20,691 nt of DNA, taken from contig PFCY01000040.1 in assembly GCA_002763085.1 (NCBI GenBank), positions 1-20,691 of the forward strand. The letters are read 5' to 3'. The DNA is from Candidatus Pacearchaeota archaeon CG10_big_fil_rev_8_21_14_0_10_32_14. Its GTDB lineage: Archaea; Nanobdellota; Nanobdellia; Pacearchaeales; GW2011-AR1. The notes under the pieces are model-generated. The model was not told the DNA's origin, did not search any database, and saw only the letters and a program-made list of their open reading frames with translations. The stretch's first letter is position 1. Each line of letters begins with the position of its first letter. The translations under genes and the position numbers were made by a program. Positions 7,023 through 13,768 of the stretch are shown here, one piece after another.

Positions 7023-7262
7023 ATGGCAGGTATTGGTCTTTTTTCAAATAAAATAGAAATTAAATTTAGTGGCACGAATCTAAAATTAAATAAAAATGAG
7101 ATTGAATCTATAGAAAAATATCAACGGAGTTTAGGATTTTTAAGTAAATGGATAAAAATTAATCATGTGAAAAAAAGAATTCCTCCATTTATCGTAATTT
7201 GGTCACTTTCACGAGATAAAATTTTTGATGATTTAAATCAATTAGGTTATAATATAAAATGA
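7023..7262 (+). CDS. small protein of unknown function, possibly PH-like
   Basis: 79 residues from ATG 7023, which has a strong GGAGG four bases upstream. The pattern GIGLFSNKIEIKF, then KWIKINHV, PPFIVIWSLS and a C-terminal helix (DKIFDDLNQLGY) suggests a small beta-sandwich capped by a helix, like bacterial PH-type domains; this is inference. The same frame is open for 18 codons before the ATG (including IGESHWNATHYGGL) back to a stop near 6957-6959, with no start codon, so the protein may have lost its N-terminus. Its stop overlaps the next start (ATGA), implying translational coupling. Confidence 0.55.
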   Translation: MAGIGLFSNKIEIKFSGTNLKLNKNEIESIEKYQRSLGFLSKWIKINHVKKRIPPFIVIWSLSRDKIFDDLNQLGYNIK

Positions 7263-7600
7263 TAATAAATTACATTATTTTAGTATGGATCTCATTTTTT
7301 ACGTTTGGAACTGCATTTGTAGTGTGTGCAAATCTTCAAGGACATTACATCTTTCTACTTAGAAAATCTCTTGGAAATAAATCTCCAAGATTTTACGACA
7401 TTATCTTTTTGTGGGATTATAGTATTCCAGGTTTCATCCTCCCCCACCCCATCATTATTTTGAAATACGTTTGGTTTAGCAGGTATGAAAATCCTCAAGC
7501 GAGAAAGATTGTATTTAAGATAAGACTATATCAGCTATTATCTATTTTATTTTTAATTATATCCTTATCATCGTCATTAATTATAGAGATGATAAGTTGA
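7259..7600 (+). CDS. three-helix membrane protein
   Basis: 113 residues with hydrophobic segments at about 2-26, 46-73 and 88-111, and a basic loop between the first two. No conserved motif is recognised. It overlaps the preceding gene by 4 bases and lies 9 bp before the next membrane-protein gene, so the three look like one expression unit. Confidence 0.6.
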   Translation: MIINYIILVWISFFTFGTAFVVCANLQGHYIFLLRKSLGNKSPRFYDIIFLWDYSIPGFILPHPIIILKYVWFSRYENPQARKIVFKIRLYQLLSILFLIISLSSSLIIEMIS

Positions 7601-7609
7601 AATTTCAAA

Positions 7610-8149
7610 ATGGAAAAGAAAAAAACCCTCTTTAATAAAAACTTGAAAAAGAAAAATCCCTGGATTGCTGCATTTTTGAATATCATTCCCGGACTTGGAT
7701 ATCTTTATTTAAGTAAACGGATAATTTTTGCAATTTTACTTTTATTTGTTGATATTGTATTCCAAATTGATCTCATGTATAATCCTTCTCAAGACGTGTC
7801 TTTTCCCCCACTATTAATTGCTAGCCTAGTCTTGTTTATTATTGGTTTCATGTATGATGCATATTTTGAAACAAAAAAGTTAAATGGAGATAAAACTACT
7901 AAAAATCTCAAAAAGAAAAATCCTTGGATTGCTGCTTTCCTAAATATTATTTCTGGACTTGGATATCTTTATTTGGGAAAAAGAAAGGTTTTTGCAATTT
8001 TATTATTAGCTTCAATAATAGTTTACAATATAGCCCTGTTCTTTACTCCCTCAATTCAAATATCTCCAAAAACTCCTCTCTTTTGGATCGGATCGTTAAT
8101 TTATTTTATCGCATTCATCTACGATGCATATAAAGAGGCTAAAGAATAA
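7610..8149 (+). CDS. internally duplicated TM2-like membrane protein
   Basis: 179 residues consisting of two near-repeats. Each begins NLKKKNPWIAAFLNII(P/S)GL then GYLYL(S/G)KR, has a hydrophobic helix, and closes with IG/IAF(M/I)YDAY(F)E(T/A)K. The repeats span about residues 10-90 and 96-178, giving four to six membrane segments. The NPWIAAFLN...GLGYLYLGK signature resembles archaeal TM2-like small membrane proteins, which usually occur as single units. The function is unknown. The stop is 1 bp before the next ATG. Confidence 0.7.
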   Translation: MEKKKTLFNKNLKKKNPWIAAFLNIIPGLGYLYLSKRIIFAILLLFVDIVFQIDLMYNPSQDVSFPPLLIASLVLFIIGFMYDAYFETKKLNGDKTTKNLKKKNPWIAAFLNIISGLGYLYLGKRKVFAILLLASIIVYNIALFFTPSIQISPKTPLFWIGSLIYFIAFIYDAYKEAKE

Positions 8150-8150
8150 A

Positions 8151-8564
8151 ATGGAAAATGAATCACAAATAATAGAGGCATACAAAAAACTTAGAGCAAA
8201 AAATCAAAAAGAGGGGATGATGCAAAAAGCAAGATCTGGAAATATTGTGACTCGTCCACCTTTCGGCTACGATTTAATCCAAGGAAAATTAATCCCCTCT
8301 CAAAACTACCGAGAAGTTGAGGATATATTCAGCGAATTTTTAAACTCAAATTTATCTTTAAGAAAAATTTCAATGAATCATAACTTATCTGTAAATGGGC
8401 TAAAAAAAATCCTCTCAAATTTTACTTACATCGGAAAAATTAAATTTGACGGAGAGATACATCAAGGATCTCATCAACCTTTAGTCTCAACAACAATTTT
8501 TAATCATGTTCAAAACAAATTAAAATTAGTTTTAAAGTCAAAAAATAATGATTCTAAAGAATAA
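8151..8564 (+). CDS. stand-alone serine-recombinase 'Recombinase' domain, no catalytic domain
   Basis: 137 residues matching the DNA-binding Recombinase domain (PF07508 type) of large serine recombinases. It contains RSGNIVTRPPFGYDLIQGKL, a helical stretch ending in LRKISMNHNLSVNGLKKILS, then YIGKIKFDGEIHQGSHQPLV and TTIFNHVQNKL. The N-terminal resolvase domain with the nucleophilic Ser is absent, and the C-terminal zinc-ribbon/coiled-coil is missing. It cannot recombine DNA alone but could bind DNA, as a regulator or accessory factor. I chose ATG 8151 over 8124, which would overlap the membrane gene. Neighbours are a duplicated membrane protein and an RNase H-fold protein. Confidence 0.75.
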   Translation: MENESQIIEAYKKLRAKNQKEGMMQKARSGNIVTRPPFGYDLIQGKLIPSQNYREVEDIFSEFLNSNLSLRKISMNHNLSVNGLKKILSNFTYIGKIKFDGEIHQGSHQPLVSTTIFNHVQNKLKLVLKSKNNDSKE

Positions 8565-8568
8565 TAGT

Positions 8569-8579
8569 TTTTTTATACC
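8569..8579 (+). promoter_or_regulatory. T-run and TATA box before the RNase H-fold gene
   Basis: TTTTTTTATAC is centred about 23 nt before ATG 8598. The same seven Ts could end transcription of the recombinase-domain gene, whose stop is 5 bp upstream. Confidence 0.4.
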
Positions 8580-8597
8580 CTAATTCTCTCAAGAGTT

Positions 8598-9125
8598 ATG
8601 GACTCAAGGGAAGAGGTTGACCTTTATATTGGGGTGGATGAATCAAATCATGGAAAATATCCCGAAATAATCGTCGCATCTTTTTCTCAAGATCCCTTTA
8701 CGATTCAAGAGAGGACAATTCCAAAACAAAGAATCCATAAATCAACCTTCTTAGAAACTCTCGAATGCGATTATTCTTTTTTATTACTCAAATCATCAGA
8801 CAGAGAACGTCTAAATTACTCTGACCTCATGGCAAACATTATAGGGAGTCTACTTTATGGGAAAATATCTCAATTTAACACCAGCCATATATTTGTTGAC
8901 GGAGAATTAAAAAATCTGCAAGGAAAAGAAGTAGACGATCTCAAAAGAAATATTGCAAATATTATACAGGCCCCTAAATCAAGAATAACTTTAAAATCTG
9001 GCCCAGATTTCGATAGAACCTATCCTTTAGTAAATATCGCTGACGGTATAGCGCATTATATTTTTAGTAAGTTAACCCCTCAAAAAATAGCAGAGAATTC
9101 ACATTTAGTAGAATTACTATTATAA
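8598..9125 (+). CDS. RNase H-fold protein, DUF3800-like
   Basis: 175 residues. The N-terminus, YIGVDESNHGKYPEIIVASF, puts Asp14-Glu15 on a first beta strand, as in RNase H-fold and DUF3800 proteins. A later strand ends in HIFVDGEL (Asp101), and the C-terminal helix carries VNIADGIAHYIF (Asp149). Three spaced acidic residues in this order are the expected metal-binding set. DUF3800 proteins are mostly uncharacterised and often accompany mobile or defence genes. The stop directly abuts the uS9 stop on the opposite strand, so transcripts must overlap or terminate inside genes. Confidence 0.6.
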   Translation: MDSREEVDLYIGVDESNHGKYPEIIVASFSQDPFTIQERTIPKQRIHKSTFLETLECDYSFLLLKSSDRERLNYSDLMANIIGSLLYGKISQFNTSHIFVDGELKNLQGKEVDDLKRNIANIIQAPKSRITLKSGPDFDRTYPLVNIADGIAHYIFSKLTPQKIAENSHLVELLL

Positions 9126-9548
9126 TCATCTATAACTCGTCTGTCTTTTCGCACGAGCTTTACTATCTCCCGGCTTTCTCGTTTCTTTTCTTCTAACATC
9201 CGCTACAAGCAAGCTTCTATCATAATCAAAATAGGCATCTTCAAGTTCACTTGATTTATTTCCAGCAACTTTTACAAGTGCTCTGGCAAGGGCAAGTCTA
9301 CACGCATCAATTTGTCCTTTCTCGCCACCGCCTAAAACCGAGATGTTTACTACAAAATTAAGTTTATCTTTTCCTACAATTTGCTCTGCGATTCTAACCG
9401 GCTCATCAATCTTTAATTTATCGAATAATAATAAATTGTGGTGATCACGACCATTTACCAATACTAATAATCCATTTTTATTATCCGTAAGAACTGCTCT
9501 AGCTACAGACGTTTTCCTTTTTCCAGATGTTACAATTTTTGTTGCCAT
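9126..9548 (-). CDS. rps9: 30S ribosomal protein uS9
   Basis: 140 residues with the full uS9 pattern: SGKRKTSVARAVL at the N-terminus, VLGGGEKGQIDACRLALARA in the middle, and a basic tail ending DSKARAKRQTSYR that reaches the decoding centre. The gene directly follows uL13 with no spacer, the standard archaeal order eL18-uL13-uS9. The usual next genes, rpoN and rpoK, are not here; rpoN lies about 10 kb away. Confidence 0.96.
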   Translation of the reverse strand: MATKIVTSGKRKTSVARAVLTDNKNGLLVLVNGRDHHNLLLFDKLKIDEPVRIAEQIVGKDKLNFVVNISVLGGGEKGQIDACRLALARALVKVAGNKSSELEDAYFDYDRSLLVADVRRKETRKPGDSKARAKRQTSYR

Positions 9549-9944
9549 TTATTTTTTCCCAAGTTGCTCAACATAGATATACTTGTCGCCTTTTTCTTTA
9601 CCTGCTTTAATCATTTTTTCTTTTTCGAATTGTTTAGGAACTCCTTTATAGCACTTAACTCTTGAAAGCGCTGCTTTCCCTCGCCCTTCTCTGTGGTTTG
9701 GTAGCATTCCTCTTATACATCGTTTTACAATTCGCTCTGGACTTCTTGAAACCTTTGGACCCTTTTGCGTGCTTCCAACTTTCTCCTTAGTTTCTTGAAA
9801 TTCTTTTTCTATATTCGCCTTATTTCCCGTGATTATGACTTTCTCAACATTTACAATTGCTATTTCTTCTCCCTTCAGAAGTTGCTTTGCAGTATAACTA
9901 GCAAGTCTTCCCATTATCGCATTTGTCCCATCAATTACCTTCAT
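9549..9944 (-). CDS. rpl13: 50S ribosomal protein uL13
   Basis: 131 residues. It starts with VIDGTNAIMGRLASYTAKQL, the uL13 signature. It continues with RSPERIVKRCIRGMLPNHRE and ALSRVKCYKGVP. An AGGAG about 8 nt before the ATG supports the start. The 52-bp gap to eL18 contains a perfect AT-rich inverted repeat (9973-9992). Confidence 0.96.
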   Translation of the reverse strand: MKVIDGTNAIMGRLASYTAKQLLKGEEIAIVNVEKVIITGNKANIEKEFQETKEKVGSTQKGPKVSRSPERIVKRCIRGMLPNHREGRGKAALSRVKCYKGVPKQFEKEKMIKAGKEKGDKYIYVEQLGKK

Positions 9945-9972
9945 TTTCGATACTCCTTTCGAAGGTGAATGG

Positions 9973-9992
9973 AAATAAATTTCAATTTATTT
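9973..9992. repeat. perfect AT-rich inverted repeat between rpl18e and rpl13
   Basis: AAATAAATT and AATTTATTT flank a two-base centre. It could be a weak hairpin or a TATA-type element for uL13; on the minus strand it lies about 38 nt before the uL13 ATG, further than the usual 25. Confidence 0.35.
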
Positions 9993-9996
9993 GCTT

Positions 9997-10371
9997 TCAT
10001 TTTCGCTTAAAGATTACAATCTTCTCTCCCTTCTGATTTTTTTTAACTTCATCTTTAATATAACCGTACTCAATCTTATCTTTATTTAATTTTTCTTTTG
10101 CATTTCCTGAAAAAGATAACGCAACAATTTTCTTTTTTTTAGTCAAATTTCCAGAACTCAAAACCTTGCCAGGAATAACAATAAGTTCGCCCTCAACAGA
10201 ATTCAATTCATCTAGATTGACATTCAGTCTCAGTCTTGTCGGACCGCTCAAAATTTTCGCAACTTCATTCCACGTTTCATTATTTGTTTTTTTACAAAGA
10301 TTTATTGTTTCAACTAATTCAGTATTATTTTTTCTGTCCGTTCGTTTTGATAATTGTGTTTTTGATATCAT
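9997..10371 (-). CDS. rpl18e: 50S ribosomal protein eL18
   Basis: 124 residues of the archaeal/eukaryotic eL18 family, homologous to bacterial L15. GPTRLRLNVNLDELN is followed by IVIPGKVLSSGNLTKKKKIV and SFSGNAKEKL, the conserved core. It begins the eL18-uL13-uS9 block. A TATA-like palindrome at 10452-10461 implies a 5' leader of about 60 nt, unlike the leaderless genes nearby. Confidence 0.93.
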   Translation of the reverse strand: MISKTQLSKRTDRKNNTELVETINLCKKTNNETWNEVAKILSGPTRLRLNVNLDELNSVEGELIVIPGKVLSSGNLTKKKKIVALSFSGNAKEKLNKDKIEYGYIKDEVKKNQKGEKIVIFKRK

Positions 10372-10451
10372 TTTGATATTGCAAGTTTATTAGAAACATA
10401 AGTTTCCGCTATACGCTTATCACTCGCAGATAAATTTTCAAGAAGAAATCG

Positions 10452-10461
10452 GTTTATAAAC
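10452..10461 (-). promoter_or_regulatory. TATA palindrome upstream of rpl18e
   Basis: GTTTATAAAC overlaps the stop codon of the upstream membrane-protein gene. With standard spacing it would start a transcript near 10427-10430, leaving a roughly 60-nt leader before eL18. Confidence 0.4.
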
Positions 10462-10732
10462 TTGTTGATTTTACATTTATACCCAGATAGAAAAGAAGTA
10501 TTAATATTGCTCCAATTATAATCATCAAAATTCCTAAAAGAGTGACAATTCTTATAGCCCATTTTTCTCCTAAAAAATTTTTAGCTGAATATTTTTCTCT
10601 ATGAAATAAAGCGTATACATAATTTCCTTTACCCCCTGCAGTAACCATAAATAGGTTTATAAAAAAATTCCTAAACACTATAAGAACTACTCCTAAGATT
10701 ACATTTAAGAGCCCGATGATAACTTGATTCAT
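10454..10732 (-). CDS. small two-helix membrane protein
   Basis: 92 residues with hydrophobic segments at about 3-22 and 57-83 and a basic loop between. ATG 10732 is chosen because a TATA-like TTTAAATA (10754-10761) is centred 25 nt upstream; the TTG at 10747 would sit too close to that box. No family is recognised. It sits inside the ribosomal/RNA polymerase block between tRNA-Leu and eL18. Confidence 0.6.
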   Translation of the reverse strand: MNQVIIGLLNVILGVVLIVFRNFFINLFMVTAGGKGNYVYALFHREKYSAKNFLGEKWAIRIVTLLGILMIIIGAILILLFYLGINVKSTSL

Positions 10733-10753
10733 TATTGTCTCAATCAAAATATT

Positions 10754-10761
10754 TATTTAAA
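10754..10761 (-). promoter_or_regulatory. TATA box for the small membrane protein
   Basis: TTTAAATA on the minus strand, centred 25 nt from ATG 10732, decides the start codon. Confidence 0.4.
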
Positions 10762-10781
10762 CCTTTCCTCAGTTTTTATTA

Positions 10782-10838
10782 CTCGCATCAGCGAGGATGA
10801 TTAGGAGAGGTTTTGCAAAGGAGAACAATAGGTTCTCC
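10782..10838. other. two short perfect hairpins downstream of tRNA-Leu
   Basis: CTCGC-ATCA-GCGAG lies at 10782-10795 and GGAGAAC-(5 nt)-GTTCTCC at 10820-10838. On the minus strand they follow the tRNA 3' end; the nearer one is followed by TTT and could be a terminator or processing structure. Both are GC-rich for this genome. Confidence 0.35.
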
Positions 10839-10843
10839 AGCTA

Positions 10844-10927
10844 TGCAGGGAGGAGGATTCGGACCTCCGAACTCACTAAGAGACGAGATTTTGAGTCTCG
10901 CGCGTTTGACCACTTCGCTATCCCTGC
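10844..10927 (-). tRNA. tRNA-Leu (anticodon CAA)
   Basis: An 84-nt class II tRNA. The acceptor is GCAGGGA paired with TCCCTGC, discriminator A, no encoded CCA. The D-arm is GCG...CGC with GG in the loop. The anticodon stem is CGAGA/TCTCG with loop CTCAAAA, giving CAA, which reads UUG. A long variable arm (CTC...GAG) fits leucine. The T-stem is GGAGG/CCTCC but the loop reads TCCGAAT, with C at position 55 in place of the near-universal T. A TATA box lies about 28 nt upstream. Confidence 0.93.
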
Positions 10928-10950
10928 GTATAATTTATCCAGAAATCAAC

Positions 10951-10958
10951 ATTATAAA
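10951..10958 (-). promoter_or_regulatory. TATA box for tRNA-Leu(CAA)
   Basis: TTTATAAT on the minus strand is centred about 27 nt before the tRNA 5' end at 10927. Confidence 0.45.
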
Positions 10959-10997
10959 AACTTTTATAAGAATTCTCTGTGAACAATTAATCTAGAA

Positions 10998-11705
10998 TTA
11001 TAGTTTTTTTGAGACTTCTACCAAATCTTTCTTCATCTCTTTGATAGAACCCAAAAATATTTCTTTAATCGGCAACTGCCCGAAGCTTTCAATAGTCACA
11101 ACAAGTTCAGGTGATTCAGTCATTTCAACTTTGATTTGACTTAATTCATCCTCGCATGCATCACAAACATCAAGTTCATAAGTTTTATTATTTTCATAAT
11201 CTTTCTTTTTGTTTCCGCATTTATTTGGACATGAAGAAAGAATTCTCGAAACATCGCTTCCCCTATTTCCTGTTTTTATCTCTTTCATATTTCTATAGAA
11301 AATGACGCCAGGAGTGAATTTAGCATGTTCTTTTCCCTTTCCAAGTCTTGCGCTCGCAAGTATTTCCATTTCTTGATCTTCCTGTATGATTGTAATTGGT
11401 ATTTTCCCATAAGCTACCTCTGCATTTCCCTTAAGTTCTCCGGAATACACTGGCCCTGCCTTCGATACTGCAAGCTTGAATTGAACCACATCCCCTTCCT
11501 TGACTTTCTCCGTTTTTAGTGGGATAAGCCCGATTCTATGCGCAACAGTTTCATCATATAAAGGAGAATCATTTTTTATTATCTCAACGTCTTCTATAGC
11601 TAGAGCGGGGACTTCGTTCACATATCGTCTTATAGCATTAGCTAAACTTTCGCTAATCTCAACTGAGAATGTCAGTTTGTTTTCCTTTTCATCCATAAAT
11701 TCCAT
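10998..11705 (-). CDS. rpoD: DNA-directed RNA polymerase subunit Rpo3 (D)
   Basis: 235 residues, homologous to eukaryotic Rpb3 and bacterial alpha-NTD; it pairs with Rpo11 to nucleate RNA polymerase assembly. The N-terminal SLANAIRRYVNEVPALAIED is the alpha signature. A middle insertion carries four cysteines (CPNKC, then CDAC about 25 residues later), matching the Fe-S or zinc domain of some archaeal D subunits. The C-terminus returns to the dimerisation fold. I chose ATG 11705; a TTG at 11720 would add five residues. It follows uS11 in the conserved uS13-uS4-uS11-rpoD order. Confidence 0.94.
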   Translation of the reverse strand: MEFMDEKENKLTFSVEISESLANAIRRYVNEVPALAIEDVEIIKNDSPLYDETVAHRIGLIPLKTEKVKEGDVVQFKLAVSKAGPVYSGELKGNAEVAYGKIPITIIQEDQEMEILASARLGKGKEHAKFTPGVIFYRNMKEIKTGNRGSDVSRILSSCPNKCGNKKKDYENNKTYELDVCDACEDELSQIKVEMTESPELVVTIESFGQLPIKEIFLGSIKEMKKDLVEVSKKL

Positions 11706-11729
11706 TTTATCTTTATTCAATTTGATTAT

Positions 11730-12224
11730 TTAAACTCTTCTTCCTCTTCTTCCGCCCTGTTTCTTAGGCCCACCACGTGCAACTCTTGTTGTATCTGTGA
11801 TGCTTACAATTCTAAATCCCTCTCTCGTTAGACTTTTTATAATCGCTGAAGCTCCAGGTCCCGGCGCAGGATTTCCTGTTTTAGCTCTTATCATTACATA
11901 TAAATTTGTAACTTTATTTTCCTTTAGCGCTTCTGCAATTCTTTTAGCGATGAACATCGCTACGGTAGGATTTGCTCTCAATCTAGCTTGCTTTGTAGTC
12001 ATTCCGCCAGTAATTTTTGAAATCGTTCTTCCTGACATATCCGTAGCATGGACTAAAGTATTATTGAATGAAGTGTAAATATTTATTTTAGCTTCAATAT
12101 CTCTCTCTCTCTTTTCTTTTCGTACTTCTTTATCCTCCACACTTTCTTCCACCTTTTTTGTATCCTCTTTGATAACTATCTCTTCTTTAATCTCTGCGGT
12201 TTCTTCATCATTTTTCTTAGGCAT
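11730..12224 (-). CDS. rps11: 30S ribosomal protein uS11 with charged N-terminal extension
   Basis: 164 residues. The uS11 core starts near residue 47 with INIYTSFNNTLVHATDMSGR and runs through TKQARLRANPTVAMFIAKRI, KTGNPAPGPGASAIIKSLTR and a basic tail ending QGGRRGRRV. The first 45 residues are an unusual Lys/Glu-rich, probably disordered extension; typical archaeal uS11 proteins are about 130 residues. The start overlaps the uS4 gene by 8 bp. Confidence 0.95.
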   Translation of the reverse strand: MPKKNDEETAEIKEEIVIKEDTKKVEESVEDKEVRKEKRERDIEAKINIYTSFNNTLVHATDMSGRTISKITGGMTTKQARLRANPTVAMFIAKRIAEALKENKVTNLYVMIRAKTGNPAPGPGASAIIKSLTREGFRIVSITDTTRVARGGPKKQGGRRGRRV

Positions 12225-12708
12225 TTTCTATCTCCGCTGATTCAGTCTTAACTTTCTTTACTTTAGTAGGTTTAAGTGTGATTTTTTTTTCTAAATTTAC
12301 TGGAACTATATACGATGGGGAATTAATGATTTTATCATCAACTAAAACTTTTTTATGAGTTATGAGTTGTCTGGCCCCTTTTGGAGTCGTTGAAATATGG
12401 TTCTGGACCATCACTGATTGAAGTCTTCTTTTAAGGATGTCTTCTTTATTTAATCCCAAAACATCTGGAATCGAATTCACCTTTATTCCCATTTTTCTTA
12501 GTTGATTAAATAACAGCTCTTGCTCTTCAGGACCCTTGCCAATTAATTTTTTAGCTTTTTCTCGAATCGATTTTACTTTTGCTTCAACTCTCCAAATTTC
12601 TTTCTTATTTTTTAGTCCGTATTTATTCACCATATCTCCTTCTTCTATGATTCTAGCTTTATCGAATCTTTTCTTAGGTCTTGAATATACTTTATGCTTT
12701 CTTAACAT
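12217..12708 (-). CDS. rps4: 30S ribosomal protein uS4
   Basis: 163 residues. The N-terminus (HKVYSRPKKRFDKARIIEE) and the S4 RNA-binding domain (RRLQSVMVQNHISTTPKGAR, then QLITHKKVLVDDKIINSPSY) are clear. A Lys-rich tail follows. It lies 1 bp after uS13 and overlaps uS11, so the three are cotranslated from one message. Confidence 0.95.
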   Translation of the reverse strand: MLRKHKVYSRPKKRFDKARIIEEGDMVNKYGLKNKKEIWRVEAKVKSIREKAKKLIGKGPEEQELLFNQLRKMGIKVNSIPDVLGLNKEDILKRRLQSVMVQNHISTTPKGARQLITHKKVLVDDKIINSPSYIVPVNLEKKITLKPTKVKKVKTESAEIENA

Positions 12709-12709
12709 T

Positions 12710-13189
12710 TTACTTTCCTTTCTTTATTCCTCCAGATTTTCCTCTGTTCTTCCTGAAGTGTGCTTTAGTTCTTTGTCCTCTTAATGGAAGTTTAGCCGCG
12801 TGTCTTATACCCCTTCTCGATTTGATCTTTCTAAGTCTCTTTATATCAAAATCATTTCTTAAATCAAGATCGTTTGTAACAAGATGCTTATCCTTCCCGT
12901 CGTCAAAATCCTTTCTTCTATTAGTCAAGTAACCCTTAAGCTGAGGATTTTTTAAAAACTCATTGATTCGTTTTATTTCCTCTTGCGAAAGATTTTCTAT
13001 TTTTTTATTTTTATCAATGTTCAGAATGAGGCATGTTGCATTAGAAATACTCCAAGAAACGCCCTTAATTCTAGTAAGTCCAGCGTAAAGCTTTTTACTT
13101 CCGGGAATGTCTGTTGATACAATTCTAATTAACTTTTCCTGCAAAACTGCTTTGTTCCTATCATGTTTCTCCGGTAGAGCATTTTCCAT
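12710..13189 (-). CDS. rps13: 30S ribosomal protein uS13
   Basis: 159 residues with LIRIVSTDIPGSKKLYAGLT at the start, a helix-two-turn-helix region (IKGVSWSISNA), and a C-terminal RGIRHAAKLPLRGQRTKAHF signature plus a basic tail that contacts tRNA. A TATA box at 13212-13219 is about 26 nt upstream, so this gene begins its own leaderless operon uS13-uS4-uS11-rpoD. Confidence 0.95.
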   Translation of the reverse strand: MENALPEKHDRNKAVLQEKLIRIVSTDIPGSKKLYAGLTRIKGVSWSISNATCLILNIDKNKKIENLSQEEIKRINEFLKNPQLKGYLTNRRKDFDDGKDKHLVTNDLDLRNDFDIKRLRKIKSRRGIRHAAKLPLRGQRTKAHFRKNRGKSGGIKKGK

Positions 13190-13211
13190 TTTTCTAATCT
13201 TCGTTTAAGAG

Positions 13212-13219
13212 TTTTAAAT
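13212..13219 (-). promoter_or_regulatory. TATA box for the uS13-uS4-uS11-rpoD operon
   Basis: ATTTAAAA on the minus strand, centred 26-27 nt before ATG 13189, separates this operon from eL21-Rpo4-DUF655 upstream. Confidence 0.45.
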
Positions 13220-13226
13220 CTTTCGT

Positions 13227-13760
13227 TTACACAAAAAGACGATATCTTTCAAAACCTATTAATTCTTGCATTATCCTTTTAGCAATCGCTTTTTCAGGGT
13301 CGGGCAAATTTTGAATTCTCATTTTCATATCTGCAAATGATTCAAATGATTTTTCTTTTCGTGAACTGATTATTTCTTGCATATGTTTCTTTCCGAATCC
13401 CGGAAGTAATTCAATCTGATGAACTCTTTTATTTATCGCATCCGATTTATTAAAGAATTCAATATACTTTTGCTCATTAAGAGTAACTGTTTTTTCTATA
13501 AACTCTTCAAGCCTATCTTTTGCAGTTTCCGTCAATTTTTCTTTTTTTAATCTTCCAAGAATGTAATATATCTTATCTCTCTTCCCCTCCCCAATATATA
13601 CTTGCTCTCCGACATCAAGATTGACTCCCTTTCGTGGGGCAAGTTCAAGAAGAATCATATTTGTTTCGCCCACAGCTTGAGCTATTGGCATCATCTTACC
13701 TTCCAGCGGATATCCATTTGGTAAGTATTCTAGTATGATTGCATATTCTTCCTTTTCCAT
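13227..13760 (-). CDS. DUF655 family nucleic-acid-binding protein
   Basis: 177 residues. An N-terminal OB-like beta region (YAIILEYLPNGYPL, then GEQVYIGEGKRDKIYYILGR) precedes a helix-hairpin-helix part (HQIELLPGFGKKHMQEIISS, then GF ending RYRLFV). This is the archaeal DUF655 family, conserved next to rpoF and eL21 and presumed to act in translation or RNA metabolism. In many archaea ksgA follows; here uS13 does. Confidence 0.88.
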   Translation of the reverse strand: MEKEEYAIILEYLPNGYPLEGKMMPIAQAVGETNMILLELAPRKGVNLDVGEQVYIGEGKRDKIYYILGRLKKEKLTETAKDRLEEFIEKTVTLNEQKYIEFFNKSDAINKRVHQIELLPGFGKKHMQEIISSRKEKSFESFADMKMRIQNLPDPEKAIAKRIMQELIGFERYRLFV

Positions 13761-13768
13761 GTTCGTTC

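Noticed and set aside
10368..10562. 64-codon minus-strand frame whose end overlaps the eL18 start (ATGA).
   Set aside because: Most of it lies out of frame under the membrane-protein gene, and the part unique to the 82-bp gap has no start codon. It is probably a chance open frame in the eL18 leader.
10782..10838. Possible C/D box small RNA near the hairpins beside tRNA-Leu.
   Set aside because: Only partial C-like and D-like boxes are present, too close together and without a C'/D' pair.
10797..10995. Two overlapping 60-codon plus-strand frames.
   Set aside because: They are the antisense of tRNA-Leu(CAA) and its flanks.
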